This document shows, piece by piece, positions 45,437 through 58,200 of a stretch of DNA of 64,000 bases. Numbering within the stretch: the stretch's first letter is position 1; each line of letters begins with the position of its first letter. Under the pieces are notes generated by a model that was given only the letters and a program-made list of their open reading frames with translations, was not told the origin of the DNA and made no database searches. A program made the position numbers and the translations under genes. Source of the stretch: Pohlia nutans (lineage: Eukaryota > Streptophyta > Bryopsida > Bryales > Mniaceae); contig CM040092.1 in NCBI GenBank assembly GCA_022496805.1, positions 18,432,113-18,496,112 of the forward strand, given 5' to 3'.

Positions 45437-45580
45437 CTTTGGCTCTATAGTATATGGTGTGGAATATTCCACATCCAATATTACTTCATCAATAGCTAAG
45501 TGGACATGTGGAGGCTCAAGGTGATGAGCAGAGTTTATGAAGGAAAGGCAATGGGCATGAAGGCTACTGAATGTTTTATA
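45437..45580. mobile_element. Truncated ATAACATTCAGTAGC-family element
   Basis: Inverted orientation relative to 61075-61444: contains GGTGTGGAATATTCCAC and ends GGCTACTGAATGTT. Confidence 0.6.
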
Positions 45581-46350
45581 ATTCTTTGCATTATATATAC
45601 CTTTTTCAGATTCTCCAGTTGCAACAAGAATCATGCATAAACAAAGCATCATTAACAATTCTGGTAATCTAATACGATTAGAAATGTGGTTTGTTTAAAC
45701 TGGTCCCTTTTCATTTAAATGGTCACGAGGGAAAAGAATCCAGTCACAAGGGACCATTTAAGTCTTCTATGACTAGTTTAAAATGACAACATTCCTACTA
45801 GTTTTTACCCCCACACAACATGCCTAACGTGTACACACACCATGTAAAATGTATAATATGAAAATAGTAGTTCTTTTACACAATTTGTTTATTCTACAAG
45901 GAAATTTATTGCTGGTCTAAACCCTATTGTGGTATATTTCTGATAACATCTCATACAAACACACTCCATCTTCATCTTGAAATGTGTTCTTTTCTATGGT
46001 TGGGATGAATAGCTCTTAGATGACACTACACTAATTGTAAAAAGATTGTATGAGCTATACCTCAAAGGGTTTTGTTCAGATTGAGTCATTGGAAACTATC
46101 GTAACGACCCATGGCAATCTAGTGTGTACTATTAAACCCCTAAGCATCCACGGTGACCAAAATGGTCATTATGTTTTTTTTTTAACAATTTTGAGTAAAT
46201 CATATTTGGACTTTCTCTTGTTTGATTTTTTCTTTTTTCAATAACACATGCAATGATCTTCACTAGTTCTAGTGATATAAAATTTAGTCTCATATGAACT
46301 ATATTTTTCACAATATGATCAATTGAATTTTTCATTTTAAAGGCATTTTG
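45581..46350. other. Intergenic; degraded T2 element at the right
   Basis: A TTAA T2 element begins at about 46137 (ACCCCTAAGCATCC) and loses its right end near 46350. Nothing else recognised. Confidence 0.4.
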
Positions 46351-47272
46351 TTAATGAAGGCATTTGAATGCTAATTGAATGCTAATGAAGCATTTTTTAT
46401 TTATTTTTTGTTTTGTTTTTTTGTTGTCAATAATGGCATTCTAACTTCTAATGGGGTGTACTCTGTATTGTTGGAAAGCTCTCTAGGAAGGAATGTAGAC
46501 AAGACAAGTTTTACGCAATTCCAATTCAATCATCCAAAGATATTAAATTTCAAAAAGTTGTCTTCTAGAAATTATAGAACAAAATCCATGATTCAACAAG
46601 GTTGTGACTTTGAGACCTATGTCTTGAAAAAATGAATGAAATGCAATTGTGACTTTTGGATATGCCGCCCACCCCCTTAAGAAATGAAAAAAAGAAAAAA
46701 AGAAAAGAGAGATCGGTTGTGACTTTGAGACAGTGCTACATGTTCCAAAAATTGTTAACGATAAAGAATTTTGTCAACTTCGAGAGTGTATGATGACCTT
46801 TGGATGCTAGTTAAGCTTAATGATGATGAAAGAATGAAACCCATATATTGTTGGTATCCTATAAGGATATGCACCAACGGTTCTAATGTAAAAAATATAA
46901 AATATAAAAAATAATAGTAATAAATTTAAAAAAAAAATCTATATATATAGAAGCTTAGAAGCCTATGCATATCAATGGTTATAAATTATGTGATAGACAA
47001 ACTACAATAAAGAATTTTTTCATTAATTATAACAAAGAAAATATTGCACTTGCATCAAAGAGGGGATTTGTTTATTTATTTATTTTTATTTTTATTTTAT
47101 TTTTATTTAAAATAAATAAATTATAACTCTAATCTTCCGGTCTGAATGTCTGATTGTTGCTGCTGCTGAAGGAGTGGAGGCCTCTTCAAGGCGTCAAATT
47201 TTTCCTAATGAAAAGTCAACTAATTTCAAGTTTGCAATTAGTGTCATACACATTCAGTAATTTCTTGAGACA

Positions 47273-47554
47273 CTACCGTAGTAGGAAGGCAGGGTCGGCA
47301 GAAAATAATTCCCCAAAAAAATGCCGGAAAAATAAATAAATTTATCAAGTGTTTTGTCGAAATCAACAAAAATAAAGTCAACAAAAATTGTAGACAAAAA
47401 ACAAAGGAAAATGCTTAGCTGCTAGTAAAATTTAATGTTAGTTATTAATAGCCGAATTTTTAATAATTATTTTTGAGAGTGCCGACCCCTACTTTTTGAA
47501 CTTTTATTAATTATTCGACACCAAAGTGCCGACCCTGCCTTCCTACTACGGTAG
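47273..47554. mobile_element. TIR element, GGAAGGCAGGGTCGGCA family, copy 3
   Basis: Perfect ends CTACCGTAGTAGGAAGGCAG and complement, continuing through GGTCGGCA. The interior is inverted relative to the other two copies. Confidence 0.8.
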
Positions 47555-47676
47555 TTACCTACACACACTAATAGCCATAATTATTGTAATTTATATATTA
47601 AAAGAGGTATTTTGTTTGTTTGTTTTATTTGTTTTTTTGTGATGGCACCTTGATTTTTTGCGGTGTCAAGTAGACA

Positions 47677-48114
47677 GGGGTGCTCGGGGAGTTCACTCAA
47701 TGTATTTTATGTGTATCACGTGCGAACAAATCTTTGACCCCCTATATTACATTGTAAATAATCAATCAAACAACTTGAAAAAATTATAGGACGTTTCTTT
47801 ATGTTGAAAGTTCATATAGTGAATTTTTGGGAATTTTCTTTATTCAAATTAATTTCTTACAAATTTTTGAAGTAAATGAATACACTATACAACTAATTTT
47901 TGTATTTTAGAGCTAGTTTCAATTGTGTTTTTAGAATTGGTTTTGAATTTAATTGAAATAGGAATTTTCTAAAATAAAAGATACAATGATTATGTGACCA
48001 CACTCAAAAATTTGGAGCTAAATCAAACTTTATAAAAAAGTATATAGGGGGTTAAAAATCACTTGTTCGCACGTTTTTACGTAATATTTGGAAGTGACCC
48101 CTCCGAACAGGGGT
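47677..48114. mobile_element. TIR element related to 2310-2729
   Basis: CACGTGCGAACAAATCTTTG and its near complement CACTTGTTCGCACGT are the inner part of the inverted repeats; the outer parts are diverged (CAGGGGTGCTCGGGG; CCGAACAGGGGTG). Confidence 0.55.
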
Positions 48115-48620
48115 GTGTTTAATATCATTGAAAAGCCCTTGCAGATTGAAGAGTGTGGACAAGACAAGTTTCACAACATTTCAACTTGTACAATAAAATA
48201 TATTTAATTTCAAATAATTTTAGTTCTCACAAATTACAAAAATTATAGGAAAGAAGAGATGAAACACATTTCTTATTTTTGATCAGGACTGAGTGAAAAT
48301 CAAAGGATGAAATATGGTTGTGACTTTTGAATTGGTGCTTCAAAAGTATTAAATAAAATACGTTTTTTTTTTGTAAAATTGTGACATGTGTTCTTAAATA
48401 AAGAAAAGAAACACCGTAGTAATTTTGGAACCAATGTTCCAAATACAAGAATGAGATATGCTTGAAAATACGATTGTGATTATTGAATCCATGCCTCAAA
48501 AGAAAAGGATCAAAACTGGTTGTGACTTTTGGATACGTGTTCAAAAAATGGGAATGAAATACACTTGTTACTTTTTAGACACGTGTCCCAAAATTAAATT
48601 TAAAATGAAACATTTTGAAT

Positions 48621-50065
48621 ATACTAGATAAGGGGCTTAGTCAACCTCGAGGATAAACTAGTGTGGCCCTATGCCATTGCCCCAATGTTCCTCGTGATTT
48701 AACTATGTTTTTATTTTATTTTATTTTTAGAGTAAATTAATAAATATTATTTAATTCGATTAAAATCCATAACTTTCACACCGTAGTCCAAAAGCCAAGA
48801 AACAACTTTGGTGCATCCTTTCTCGTCGAAACATTTTCCTGGAGATATCTAACAATACAAAGACTTGGAGGCACTAATTGCAGTGTTAGAAACAATGTGC
48901 AAAAATAAACAGAGGATATTTTTTAATACTTGCTAGGTAAAAACTATATATTTTATTTGGATGTACCATACCATTACAAATTAAGAAAGCCCCACTTATA
49001 AATAATATATGTCCCCAAAAACATTTACAATTTTATTAAACACTTAGAGAGCCAAATAAAATGGTTGAAAGAAAAAATAAAAATAGCATGAGTTCTAATA
49101 TGAAGAAAGAAGGAAAATGGATGAAAAATTGAAAAAAATTGTTGTAGGGCAAAATGACATTGCATTGAGTGTGACATCCTTTTCAAATGGATGCCCAAGC
49201 CTTGCAAGAGACATAGTAAAATTCCGTGGTGAGCAAGAGAGACCCTGCAAGAGACATTGTGAAAATCCGTAGTGAGTAAAAATGAACTCTCTAAAAGACA
49301 TGGGGGAAAACTAACATGTGTCTTGATAGGAAGGGATAAAAGATGTGGTGATCCTATAAGGAAAGGCATTAGTTGATAATATCTTAAGTATAAACTGAAG
49401 AGAGCTCATGAGTGAGGAGGGCACATTGTATTTGTGTGAATGTTCTTTCCTCTATAGTCGGGTAGAAGAGCTCTTACCTTGCATCTTTTGAGTGTTTGTT
49501 CCAAAAGGTTTGCTTTTTGTATTATTAGATGTTTGTTGTTGTGGTGATTTTGTTGAGCACTTGAACTTTACATTGTGAATGAGTGTGAATGATTGCTGCT
49601 TTTTGAAGGACCTTGACGTAGTTTCCATTTTATAAATGCTTTAAATCCAATTGTAAAAGTTGGGATCAATGTTTGTGAACACTTCTTGGTGTTGCTTACT
49701 ACACCTAATTTTTTGTACTTATGCTTACAATTTCTTTCATTTTGCAAACTCATTTACACTACCACTTACAATTTTTTTCTCTTCTTTGTCTTTTGCTTTT
49801 ACTTTTTGCGTTTACTTATTGTTGAGCCTCTACTTGTAAGGTCTTTTTTTTTTTTTTTTTCCTTCCCTTTTTGCATGATGCAAGAGTAAGTCAACTTTAG
49901 CTTGGAACGAGTTTATGACATTGAAAGGTTGGAGGAAAAAATTAGGGTTTGAAGGGTTTTAGAAATTTCTAATGGAAAGGTACTTAGAAAGTTTTCAAGT
50001 CGGGATGTGTTATGTCAAGTAAACAAAAAAGCTATGAATCACAAAAGCAATGAAACATAAGTTCT
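48621..50065. other. AT-rich intergenic DNA
   Basis: Direct AGAGACATTGTGAAAATCCG-type repeats lie near 49210-49290. A poly(T) run is at about 49842. No gene recognised. Confidence 0.4.
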
Positions 50066-50069
50066 TTAA

Positions 50070-50638
50070 CCCCTAAATGCCTGGAGCCCTCTCCAAATTT
50101 GGCAGTTTTGCAAAGATGCATTATAAAATGCAACCTAGAGGGATATTTTGAACTTGATATATGAACAAAAGTTGTACATTATGAATTTTAGATTCTATCC
50201 ATACGGTTAGATCTATGATTGCTATTACCAATAATTTTGTATAAAATTTGAAACGTGAAATTCAAAATTATTTTGTAATTCAATTACGAATAAGATATTG
50301 ACAATCCACGGATAAAATTCTTTGTGATTGGTTGAAATGTAATACTCTAAGTGTAGTGATTTTTGGAGATTTTTTGGTTGCTTAATTTTATGAGTTGACT
50401 TTTTTTGGAGCATTTTAACACTGAAATCTTCAAAATTTTGGGTGAATCACTACAACATGAAATGAGGCATAAAAATTTCACAAATCATCCCCTTTCTAAT
50501 CGGATCACATGTGCATGAAGCTAACTTCCCATAGAATCTATAGTAAAAATTCCACACTGCAAAAAGTGCATGACGGATGAGAATCTACGGATGAAATCTG
50601 TACATCGTCCAAAAAATGGACACTTAGGCAGTTAGGGG
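50070..50638. mobile_element. TTAA-flanked MITE, family T3, copy 2
   Basis: TTAA at 50066-50069 and 50639-50642. Almost identical to 22303-22870 (one base longer), so both are recent. Confidence 0.85.
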
Positions 50639-50642
50639 TTAA

Positions 50643-51547
50643 GACACTTCCAATAGTATATTGAAAAGTAACGAGAAGACATAAGCTTAAAAGACAAAAT
50701 AAGATTGTAAATGAGGGGATGAAGTTTGAGGAACAATTTAGGGTTGGCGATGAGCGAATGAAAGTTTGAGGACAAGTTAGGGTTGCCGCTTCATAAACTT
50801 ATTAGGAAGTGTGAGAGGATTTCGTATTTTACTTCTTTTATTTATAGTCCCATGCACTTGGATTCATTTTCAACAATTTCATAAAGGATTTGGATTTTTT
50901 CATTTTTCATTTTAATTTTAATTTTTTTCACATTTTTCAATTTAGAGTCCTATTTTGTGGACGCATTGGAAGGAAGATTTAATTTAATTTATGTATTTTT
51001 TCTTTTCTTTTCAATTTACAATTTATAACCTAGATATATTTTCTGAGTTGCTGGCTAGTTTAGTATTAAGGTTAGGATTAGAGTTATGATTTTGGGTTGA
51101 GGCATGATTAAACCCTACAAGTTTTTGTGTTTGTTTTTAACGTTTTATAGTGTCCAGATGGCCCATAAACCAACGCTTTAAGCTTTTCATGCAAATCTAG
51201 TATTGGTACAGAATTAGAAGTTTTCGATGAACACCTGTTGGAGATATTTTTGATTTATAGTACACGATGGTTATTGAGTCATCCACCTTGATGAACTAAA
51301 ACAAGTTGATGAACTCTAGAGTCCCATACTGTCTAGCTTCTTCGTTTTTCTTTTCCTTTTCTTTTCTTTCTTTTTTACTTTTTAACATTTTACTTTTACT
51401 TTTACTTTACTCTCCTGATAGACTAGTAAGCCATAGTTTGGTATCACTTCCTTGTAATTTTTGAATCTCATAGTGGTTACTTCTGTATTTCATTTTTTTC
51501 CAAATTGTACTTATACGGTGACTCATTTCTCTGAAAGCAGGAATAAG
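50643..51547. other. Probable 5' flank of the zinc-finger gene
   Basis: AT-rich, with T-rich runs at 51340-51410. No TATA box could be singled out. Confidence 0.35.
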
Positions 51548-53789
51548 ATGGACGGCACTGGAAATGAGACGCAGTTGCAGAACCCCAACATCATTCCATC
51601 ACTACCCATCATTAATGGTAAGACTCAATAAGGTAGGGACACCCATTCCCGTGACTGCACCTATTCCCGTCTACATACAGGACACCTGAATCCGAGTGTT
51701 TTTGATCATGGGTGGTTGTGGCTTGAGAACATATTTAGGGTGTTTCTCCAAGTCACAAGCGTTTCTTCAAGTCACGGAATCAGGGCCATTTAGACACAGT
51801 CAAATGTGCAAACCAATTTCTGACTTTGATTATCGAGAACGTACACAAATTTTACAATAACATGACTTTGTTGATACATTCTAGATTAATATCTAATTGC
51901 CTTTCCCCTGGTATAATCGCTTTTCATAGTGCTCATTCAGAAGTATGAAAATCAGCTTAAAGTCACGGGAGTGGGTGTCCCTACCTTATATGCACCCGTA
52001 TTTAATTTGACCCCTAAACAACCAAGAAGCCCAAATTGGGCCTCATGTTTTTGTTTTAGCATTTTTAAGTAGGTCATATGTGGATTTTTTTTGGTTCAAA
52101 TTTATTTCTTGTTTGACCAACACATGAAAAGTTCTTCATTGATTTCACTGATATAGAATTTGGTCTCATTAGTGAATCATTGATTTTTCACAATATGATC
52201 AATTAAATTTGCCATTTTAAAATCATGAATCCTTAATCCTTTAGGGGTTACTGACTAGGAGATAAAAGCACAACACTTGTAATTGAATAACAATAAGGAC
52301 TAGATAACCATCAACAACTAAGAGATTAGAAGCTCCTACTTCCCTATCCCATATTAAACTTCTTGGTTCCCTTGTCAATTTGTCCCACAATATGCTTCTT
52401 GCTTGCTCAAACTAGTACTACTCCTATTGGTTTAGGGTCCGCATGATTGTGTTCAAGGTCCACACCATTGGAGGAGTTAAGTCTTTTATGTTCAGGGTAC
52501 GTGAAGCGTAATATAGGACAGAGGAGTATTGGCTATAAAAAAACCCTCTCCTAACCCTTGGGTTGTGAGCCACCAACCCTAAATTGCCTTGAAATCACAA
52601 CTTGACATTATGAGGGAATATTGCACCCAGCTGTCAAGGTTGACATCTCATGTTGAATAATTATTTTTTTGGGAAAATTCCTTTGAACAAATGTCAAAAT
52701 TTGTGAATATTCTTCAAGATTCTCTATTTCACCATACAAAATAGATTTTTTTTTGAAAAACATAATTTCCAAACGATTTTGGCAAGCTTGTCTTCTTATA
52801 ATTATTTTTTGCTGATCGTAATGACCGACTACGGTTCCGATTAATTGTTGTAAATGCAGGGCCGAGCACCTCACGAGGTATCAATTGCCGATACTGCACC
52901 TCTCCTGATGTTCAGTTCCTGAAGATGTCCTTCACCTGCTGGCATATCTCCCATACCTGCTGGCATATCTCCCATACCTGCTGGCATATCTCCCATACCT
53001 GCTGGCATATCTCCCATGGGAAGAAAGAGCCGCCCTTGAAGCTGCCGCGCTACCTCTGCAACAAATGCGACAATCACTTTACGGACTTCACTAACTCACC
53101 GGTACGTCGTCGTGTTGACGTGCACCCCTTCTTGCATTTTGTTTTTCTTAACTTAAATTTTTTTCTCCCCAATTTTTGTGTTTTTGGTGCTCTTGTAGCC
53201 TAAAAGACAATACTGGACAATTCTGATTTAAAAACCATATGATACATATAAACTAGATTAGCTCGTGCCGGAGTTTGATATAACAATCCGTTTTCTGGTG
53301 CGTGTGTGCATAGTCTACATTATATAAGAGATAACACAATGTGTATAGTGTGCAATATTTATATCTATGCAATATTAATAGTACAATACAATATTAATAC
53401 TACACAATAATTATATTACATTGTTTGTGTAAAATATGACATACAATATGCGTTATATGATACAATCTCACATATCAGCTCTTTTGTAGGTTAAGAAATT
53501 ATAAGTTCTTCTCATAGGATATTTTTCAATCAAAGTGACCACTAATTAATACCTCACAAGCAAGGTTCTTATTTTTGTGGGAGACAAAGGATCCCGCAAG
53601 ACATGGTTAATAATGTTGTTTGTTACTTTTCTTTTATTGCAGGTTCCACCGAGAGTGGCCGTAAGGCAACCTCCCAAGGGTCCATTGCCTATGCCTAGTG
53701 GACGTGTTAAGGAGGAATACGCCCAACTTGAATTGGAGGATGAAGATCGTGATGAAGAACCCAATTTGAATTCGGGGGAGCAGCAATAA
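51548..53789 (+). CDS. Small C4 zinc-finger protein, possibly Dof-derived, with 4 x 7-residue insertion
   Basis: Three exons, 51548-51617, 52860-53101 and 53643-53789, join in phases 1 and 0 to give 152 residues. The finger starts with INCRYCTSPDVQF and ends with LPRYLCNKCDNHFTDFT; CxxC, then PRYxCxxC with an aromatic downstream, resembles the Dof finger (CPRC ... QPRYFCKxCRRYWT). In Dof the two CxxC pairs are 21 residues apart. Here they are 53 apart because four exact copies of TCWHISH, from a 21-bp repeat at 52934-53017, sit between them. After the finger comes a basic proline-rich part (VPPRVAVRQPPKGPLPMP) and an acidic tail (LELEDEDRDEEPNLN). The Dof reading is a similarity by eye only. 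If functional it would be a nuclear DNA-binding protein. A short upstream exon could be missed. Intron 1 contains three MITEs. Confidence 0.5.
51631..51986. mobile_element. Stowaway-like MITE, AGGTAGG family, copy 3
   Basis: AGGTAGGGACACCCATTCCC with a near-perfect complement at the right; TA at 51629-51630 and 51987-51988. It begins 13 bp after the exon 1 donor of the zinc-finger gene. Confidence 0.8.
52011..52246. mobile_element. TTAA MITE, family T2, in intron 1 of the zinc-finger gene
   Basis: Left CCCCTAAACAACCAAG, right CCTTAATCCTTTAGGGG. Both TTAA flanks have drifted (TTGA, TTAC). Confidence 0.7.
52333..52529. mobile_element. Worn Stowaway-type MITE
   Basis: CTCCTACTTCCCTATCCCAT at the left, ATAGGACAGAGGAG at the right; the GGTCCACACCATTG block occurs inverted inside the element at 33362-33814. 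Confidence 0.5.
52934..53017. repeat. Exact 21-bp tandem repeat, 4 copies, in coding frame
   Basis: The unit ACCTGCTGGCATATCTCCCAT occurs four times without a mismatch. The period is a multiple of three, so it adds TCWHISH units without shifting the frame. It lies inside exon 2 of the zinc-finger gene. Confidence 0.95.
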
Positions 53790-54724
53790 GCACACTATTT
53801 GTTGCGATAGTGCATTTGATTGGTTCCCATTTTGGCGCTATCATTGACTTAAATGCTCATGCTCCAAAAATGGCTTGGACTTTGATTGTTGTTTGCCTTA
53901 AAGGGCTCAACAAATAATACAAATTTTTTGTGAGAAAGGCCAAAATGTGATGTGGCTTGCACATTGTTGCTTCATATGATGTCTGCATTGGGATGCAACT
54001 ACTGAGGTTTTGTCACTACTATGCTAGTATTGTCCCTCTTTATGCTTTGGATTGAGGAGATCCTCAATCAAGATGTACAACAAATTGGCCCAACTCCAAG
54101 GCCTTCATCTTGTTGCACTAACTTCTTACCAATGAATACAATACAATGCAAGAATAAAAAATTTCACCGAAAAGAAGAATATGAAACTATTAGAAGATAC
54201 TTTACTTTTTATTTTGAATCTAATCTGCTTGAAATGGAACTACACCACAAACATACTTCAAATAGTATACTGTTCCTCACTTTCTGGTTCGGCACTTTGA
54301 GTGCCGAAATGTAATTTCCAATAGAATTCACTTGAGTCTCAACCAATGTGGAAATGACACGTGGCAAAATTCTTGAAATTTTGAATTATTTTATGCTGAA
54401 CCAGAAGGTGAGGCATCGTATGTTGATTACAATCAATGCCAGTGCTCAAAAGTAGCGAGTGGTTTCAAAGGCTCAACGCAGAGACAAAAATTGTGATGTC
54501 AAAGAGTTGTTTGCATGGGCCGGGAAAGTAGAAGTGTAGGTTGGCTGCATGAGCCCTCGTTTGAAGGTTTATTCAATTACTGGGCCTGTTTTCAGGTACC
54601 CAGAGCTCTAAACTGGCACTGCATTCTACTAATCTGAGTGGTTTAGATTTGAGAATGTGATTTTAGTTACAACTCAAACTGTGCCGATTTCACAGCCAAA
54701 ATAACGAATATGATCATCTCCACT
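53790..54724. other. Downstream of the zinc-finger gene
   Basis: Part of it (about 53820-53910, CATGCTCCAAAAATGGCTTG) is similar to about 18290-18390, so it contains a dispersed repeat. No gene recognised. Confidence 0.4.
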
Positions 54725-54855
54725 CACTAGAAGAAAAGAGGGACTTGTTCACTCAGCCTGGAGTGGGATTCTGAGTGAATTTGGCCACATTTGAGTGAAT
54801 TTGGTCACATCTGAGTGAACATGCTCAGTGTACAAGTCCCTCTTTTCTTCTAGTG
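54725..54855. mobile_element. CACTA-type MITE, family C2, copy 1
   Basis: CACTAGAAGAAAAGAGGGAC and exact complement; ACT duplication (54722-54724, 54856-54858). The core contains TGAGTGAA repeats. Confidence 0.85.
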
Positions 54856-55228
54856 ACTAAGCAACATTTGTGCATGATAGCAAGAAGTAATACCAGTATC
54901 CAATTGCTTGGTACTAATTTAAAAGATGCAGTGCATGCTCTACTCATGACAACATCATGGAGCCTTGTACCGAAACCCTCTGCCACAGAAAATGTTGATA
55001 AGACCTAAAATCTATGTGGAATCCATGCAAAAAATGTACGCACCCATGAAAATTCAGACTTTGCAAGGAAATCGTTAAAAATCCGTGGGGTCCCAAATTC
55101 CTGATGTACAAGTGTGCTTTGCATAGATTGAGATCATGTGTGTTTGATGACCAAGAAAAACTTAAAGCAAAGGAAATCACCAAACTATAATCCATGGATG
55201 GTTGTGTGTTGCATCACGATGATTCAAT

Positions 55229-58200
55229 TCAGACTAATTCTAGTTCGTTCGTTCGTGCCTCTATTGGTGTGGGATCATCTGGTCCTGGATACTTGTACTC
55301 TGGAGCCTTCTGTCTTGTATTTTTCCTTGGATTAAAATACCTAAGTAAAATGAGAGCTACCAAAATGGCTCCAAAGACACTGGCCACCGTTGAACCTGCA
55401 ATGACAGCCGTGGGTGATTTCTTTTCAGAATGTGGTTTGGCGCATGATCTACAACATGCGAGATCTTCAATTGTGCTCGACATGTCCGTCCGAGGACAGA
55501 AGCCACCGTACGGAGGGATGGCTACACTCGCTGGACATGGATCAGGTGATGCCGGCAACGCAGTCTAACATCACACACATAAGAAAGAAAACTGCATGTC
55601 AGACCATAGAAACCCCATCGTTTTGACTTCTTGAATGTACTTCCTATTGTTCAACTAAATATCTCTTTTTTATGGATCCTGTGAATATCTCTTTTTTATG
55701 GATCCTGTCCACATTTCAAGAGGATTTCAACGCACTAAAAAAATCACACTGTTATTTGAATACCATATGAATTTTAAAAATTCCATTAGTAGGGTGAGTA
55801 GAATCATAAGTAGGTTTTGACTCTTCCATAATCATTTCGTGCTGTATATGTACTGGTGAGGGACATTTACAGTTTTCAAGCCTAATCACACTTTTGGAAC
55901 ATTTGTGCAACCAGGACCAAGAAACCTGAATTGGGCCTCATGTTTTTCTTAACAATTTTGAGAAGGTGCTACGTAAACTTCCTTCATTAAATTTTATTTA
56001 TTTTTACACCAACACATGCAATGTTCCTCATTATTCTAGTGATATCAAATTTGGTCCAATGTATATTATGTTTTTCACAATATGATTGATTAAAACAAGA
56101 TTCGTTGGTTCTTTACGGCTTAAATGGACACTGCAGATCTCATGAACAGCTATGAAATGTAGAAAGGATTTTGTGGCAAAGGAATGTTTCAGTTATGGAG
56201 GGGACGACTGAGACAATTGTCATTCCATTCTATTTAGTCATGTCCTGTTTACTAGCATTGCAGAAAATTTCACAACCTGGAACTTAGAGTAGATTCCAGG
56301 GTGAAGCGCAAGAACTTACTTGAAGGCTGCAGTCCGCTTTGGTGAGCAGAAAATTTTGCGTATTGAATGTTTCGCCCAGAGATCGTTGCAGCATCGCAGC
56401 ATAGACTAGGTCCGTGAGGTTTCCAAGCAAATCGATGTAGATATCCATCCCCATGACTCCTAACAGCTTCTTATCAGCTCCAAAAACTGCAGCATGAAAT
56501 GCATAATGAGTGAATGTGTCAGTACTCAAACATGTTTTATTGCTATATTCGTTTAATTGGGGATTTCCGCCATATTGGGGCTGGCATTGATCTCCAACTG
56601 GCATAGATTCAGTGGGGAAATCTATATGATCTGTAGATTTCAAAGAGTCCCAATATCGCAAAAATTCCCAATTAAACAAATATGGCGTTTTTATGGGTTA
56701 AAGCTTTGTCACATGAGTGAAAGCTTTGTCAACACTGAATGACACAACACCTGGCCATGATTGATTCTTATGATAGTGGCCACCTGTAACATTATGAAAA
56801 ACCAAATGAAACTTAGTTCCATATTGCGATTCATTTACTTGAAAGTGCCCCACTTGAAACCCTTAAACCTGAACTTATATAACATTCTCTAGCAGTTTTA
56901 GCAATTCAATCATGGATAACGTGATGAGGAAATCTTCTATCACCCCATATTTGAAACCTCCTATCGTCCACTCTCAGCTACATGGATGTGGAAACTTATA
57001 TCAACCCTAACTCCACGCATGATCAAAGTAGGAAACTTCTTATCACGCATGACTCCATATATGAAAACCGTCTCACCCTTTCAATCTATATCTTTAAATT
57101 ATTCTTTAGATGGACAAAACCAAGAATAAAAGGGCTCTTCTAAGAATAAAAGAGTTCTTGTCACTGCTCTACATGAGTATTGTGCACGGCTCTTATAGAA
57201 TGTTACTCCCTATGTCTGAAAATAAGTGTCTTGCTTTTTGGCATGCATGCTTTCATTTAACGGTTTTTTTTTACCCAAAGAATTATCTCAGAACTAGAAA
57301 AATAGTTTAGTTTTTGTGGACATCACTCTCATTGTCCGCCTCATTTGAAGTGAACACGGCTCAAATTTGAAGTATAAAACATAGGACAATTATGTCATAA
57401 ATAAAAGTGCCAAAAACAGGACAATTATTTCCGGACAGAGGGAGTATGTACAAGCAATTTTTCTTAATCCTTGTCAACAAAGGGATAAGGCCATATTCAT
57501 TCTATTCAGACTTTTCGCAGTTTCATTTTTGTCCTTGACTCAAAGATAAACTGTTTTATCTCTTTAGTAGTATTTTTTTATAAACATGTAACAACACGAA
57601 CTTTTAGAATTTCACTATAAAATCACTATTTGAGCATTTTAAATTATTTTTTTGGTTTCAATTACTATCTTTTAAATGAAATTTTGAATAACTAGCATTC
57701 CGCCTCAATATAAATAGTAAAAGTGTACCTGGTATACTAACTGTGCTGATGTTGCCCTCGATTTCTTCGTAGCCTGGATAGATGGTGCTGTAATCCGCCG
57801 TGTAGTTCGTCACAGCGGCATGAAGGGTGGCCGTAAACGTGAAGAAGCTATTGAGCGCCAGGACAGGGTTGTCGATATCACTGGAAAGGACCTCAAAACT
57901 ACCGCCGATGCTGCACAGCTGGTTTGTGAAGGAACTGTTCTGCAAGAACAGATTGTCGTCAGTTGGTTGGGCAATCTTGTAAACGAACACTTTGGTATTC
58001 GACGAAGCCAACTCCGCCGTTGGAATCGAAACGTTCCCTGACGTCGCAAACATGCCGTCTGTGAAAATAAGTATGATCTTCGCAGCGTCTGGGTAATTGT
58101 TGCCGAAGCTCAACAGAGCTTGGTCAATCCCCTGTGTCACATTAGACGTTCCCGGTTGATCATCGACTTGTTGCTGGGCGAGGCTCTGCCGCAAGCCGTC

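Larger units (their letters stand above)
46440..48620. repeat. Diverged long repeat in two parts, with TIR elements between
   Basis: 46440-46780 and 48110-48620 share blocks such as GTAGACAAGACAAGTTT and GGTTGTGACTTTTGGATA, the latter recurring every 60-70 bp. An open frame on the minus strand (48544-48227) is a by-product of these repeats. Between them lie the elements at 47273-47554 and about 47677-48114. Confidence 0.5.

Noticed and set aside
48227..48544. 105-codon minus-strand open frame
   Set aside because: It follows a degenerate noncoding repeat with 60-70 bp spacing; no domain or splice context.
52934..53017. Possible MGDMPAG-repeat protein on the minus strand
   Set aside because: The plus-strand reading is supported by splice sites and phase on both sides; the minus-strand frame is a by-product of the in-frame 21-bp repeat.
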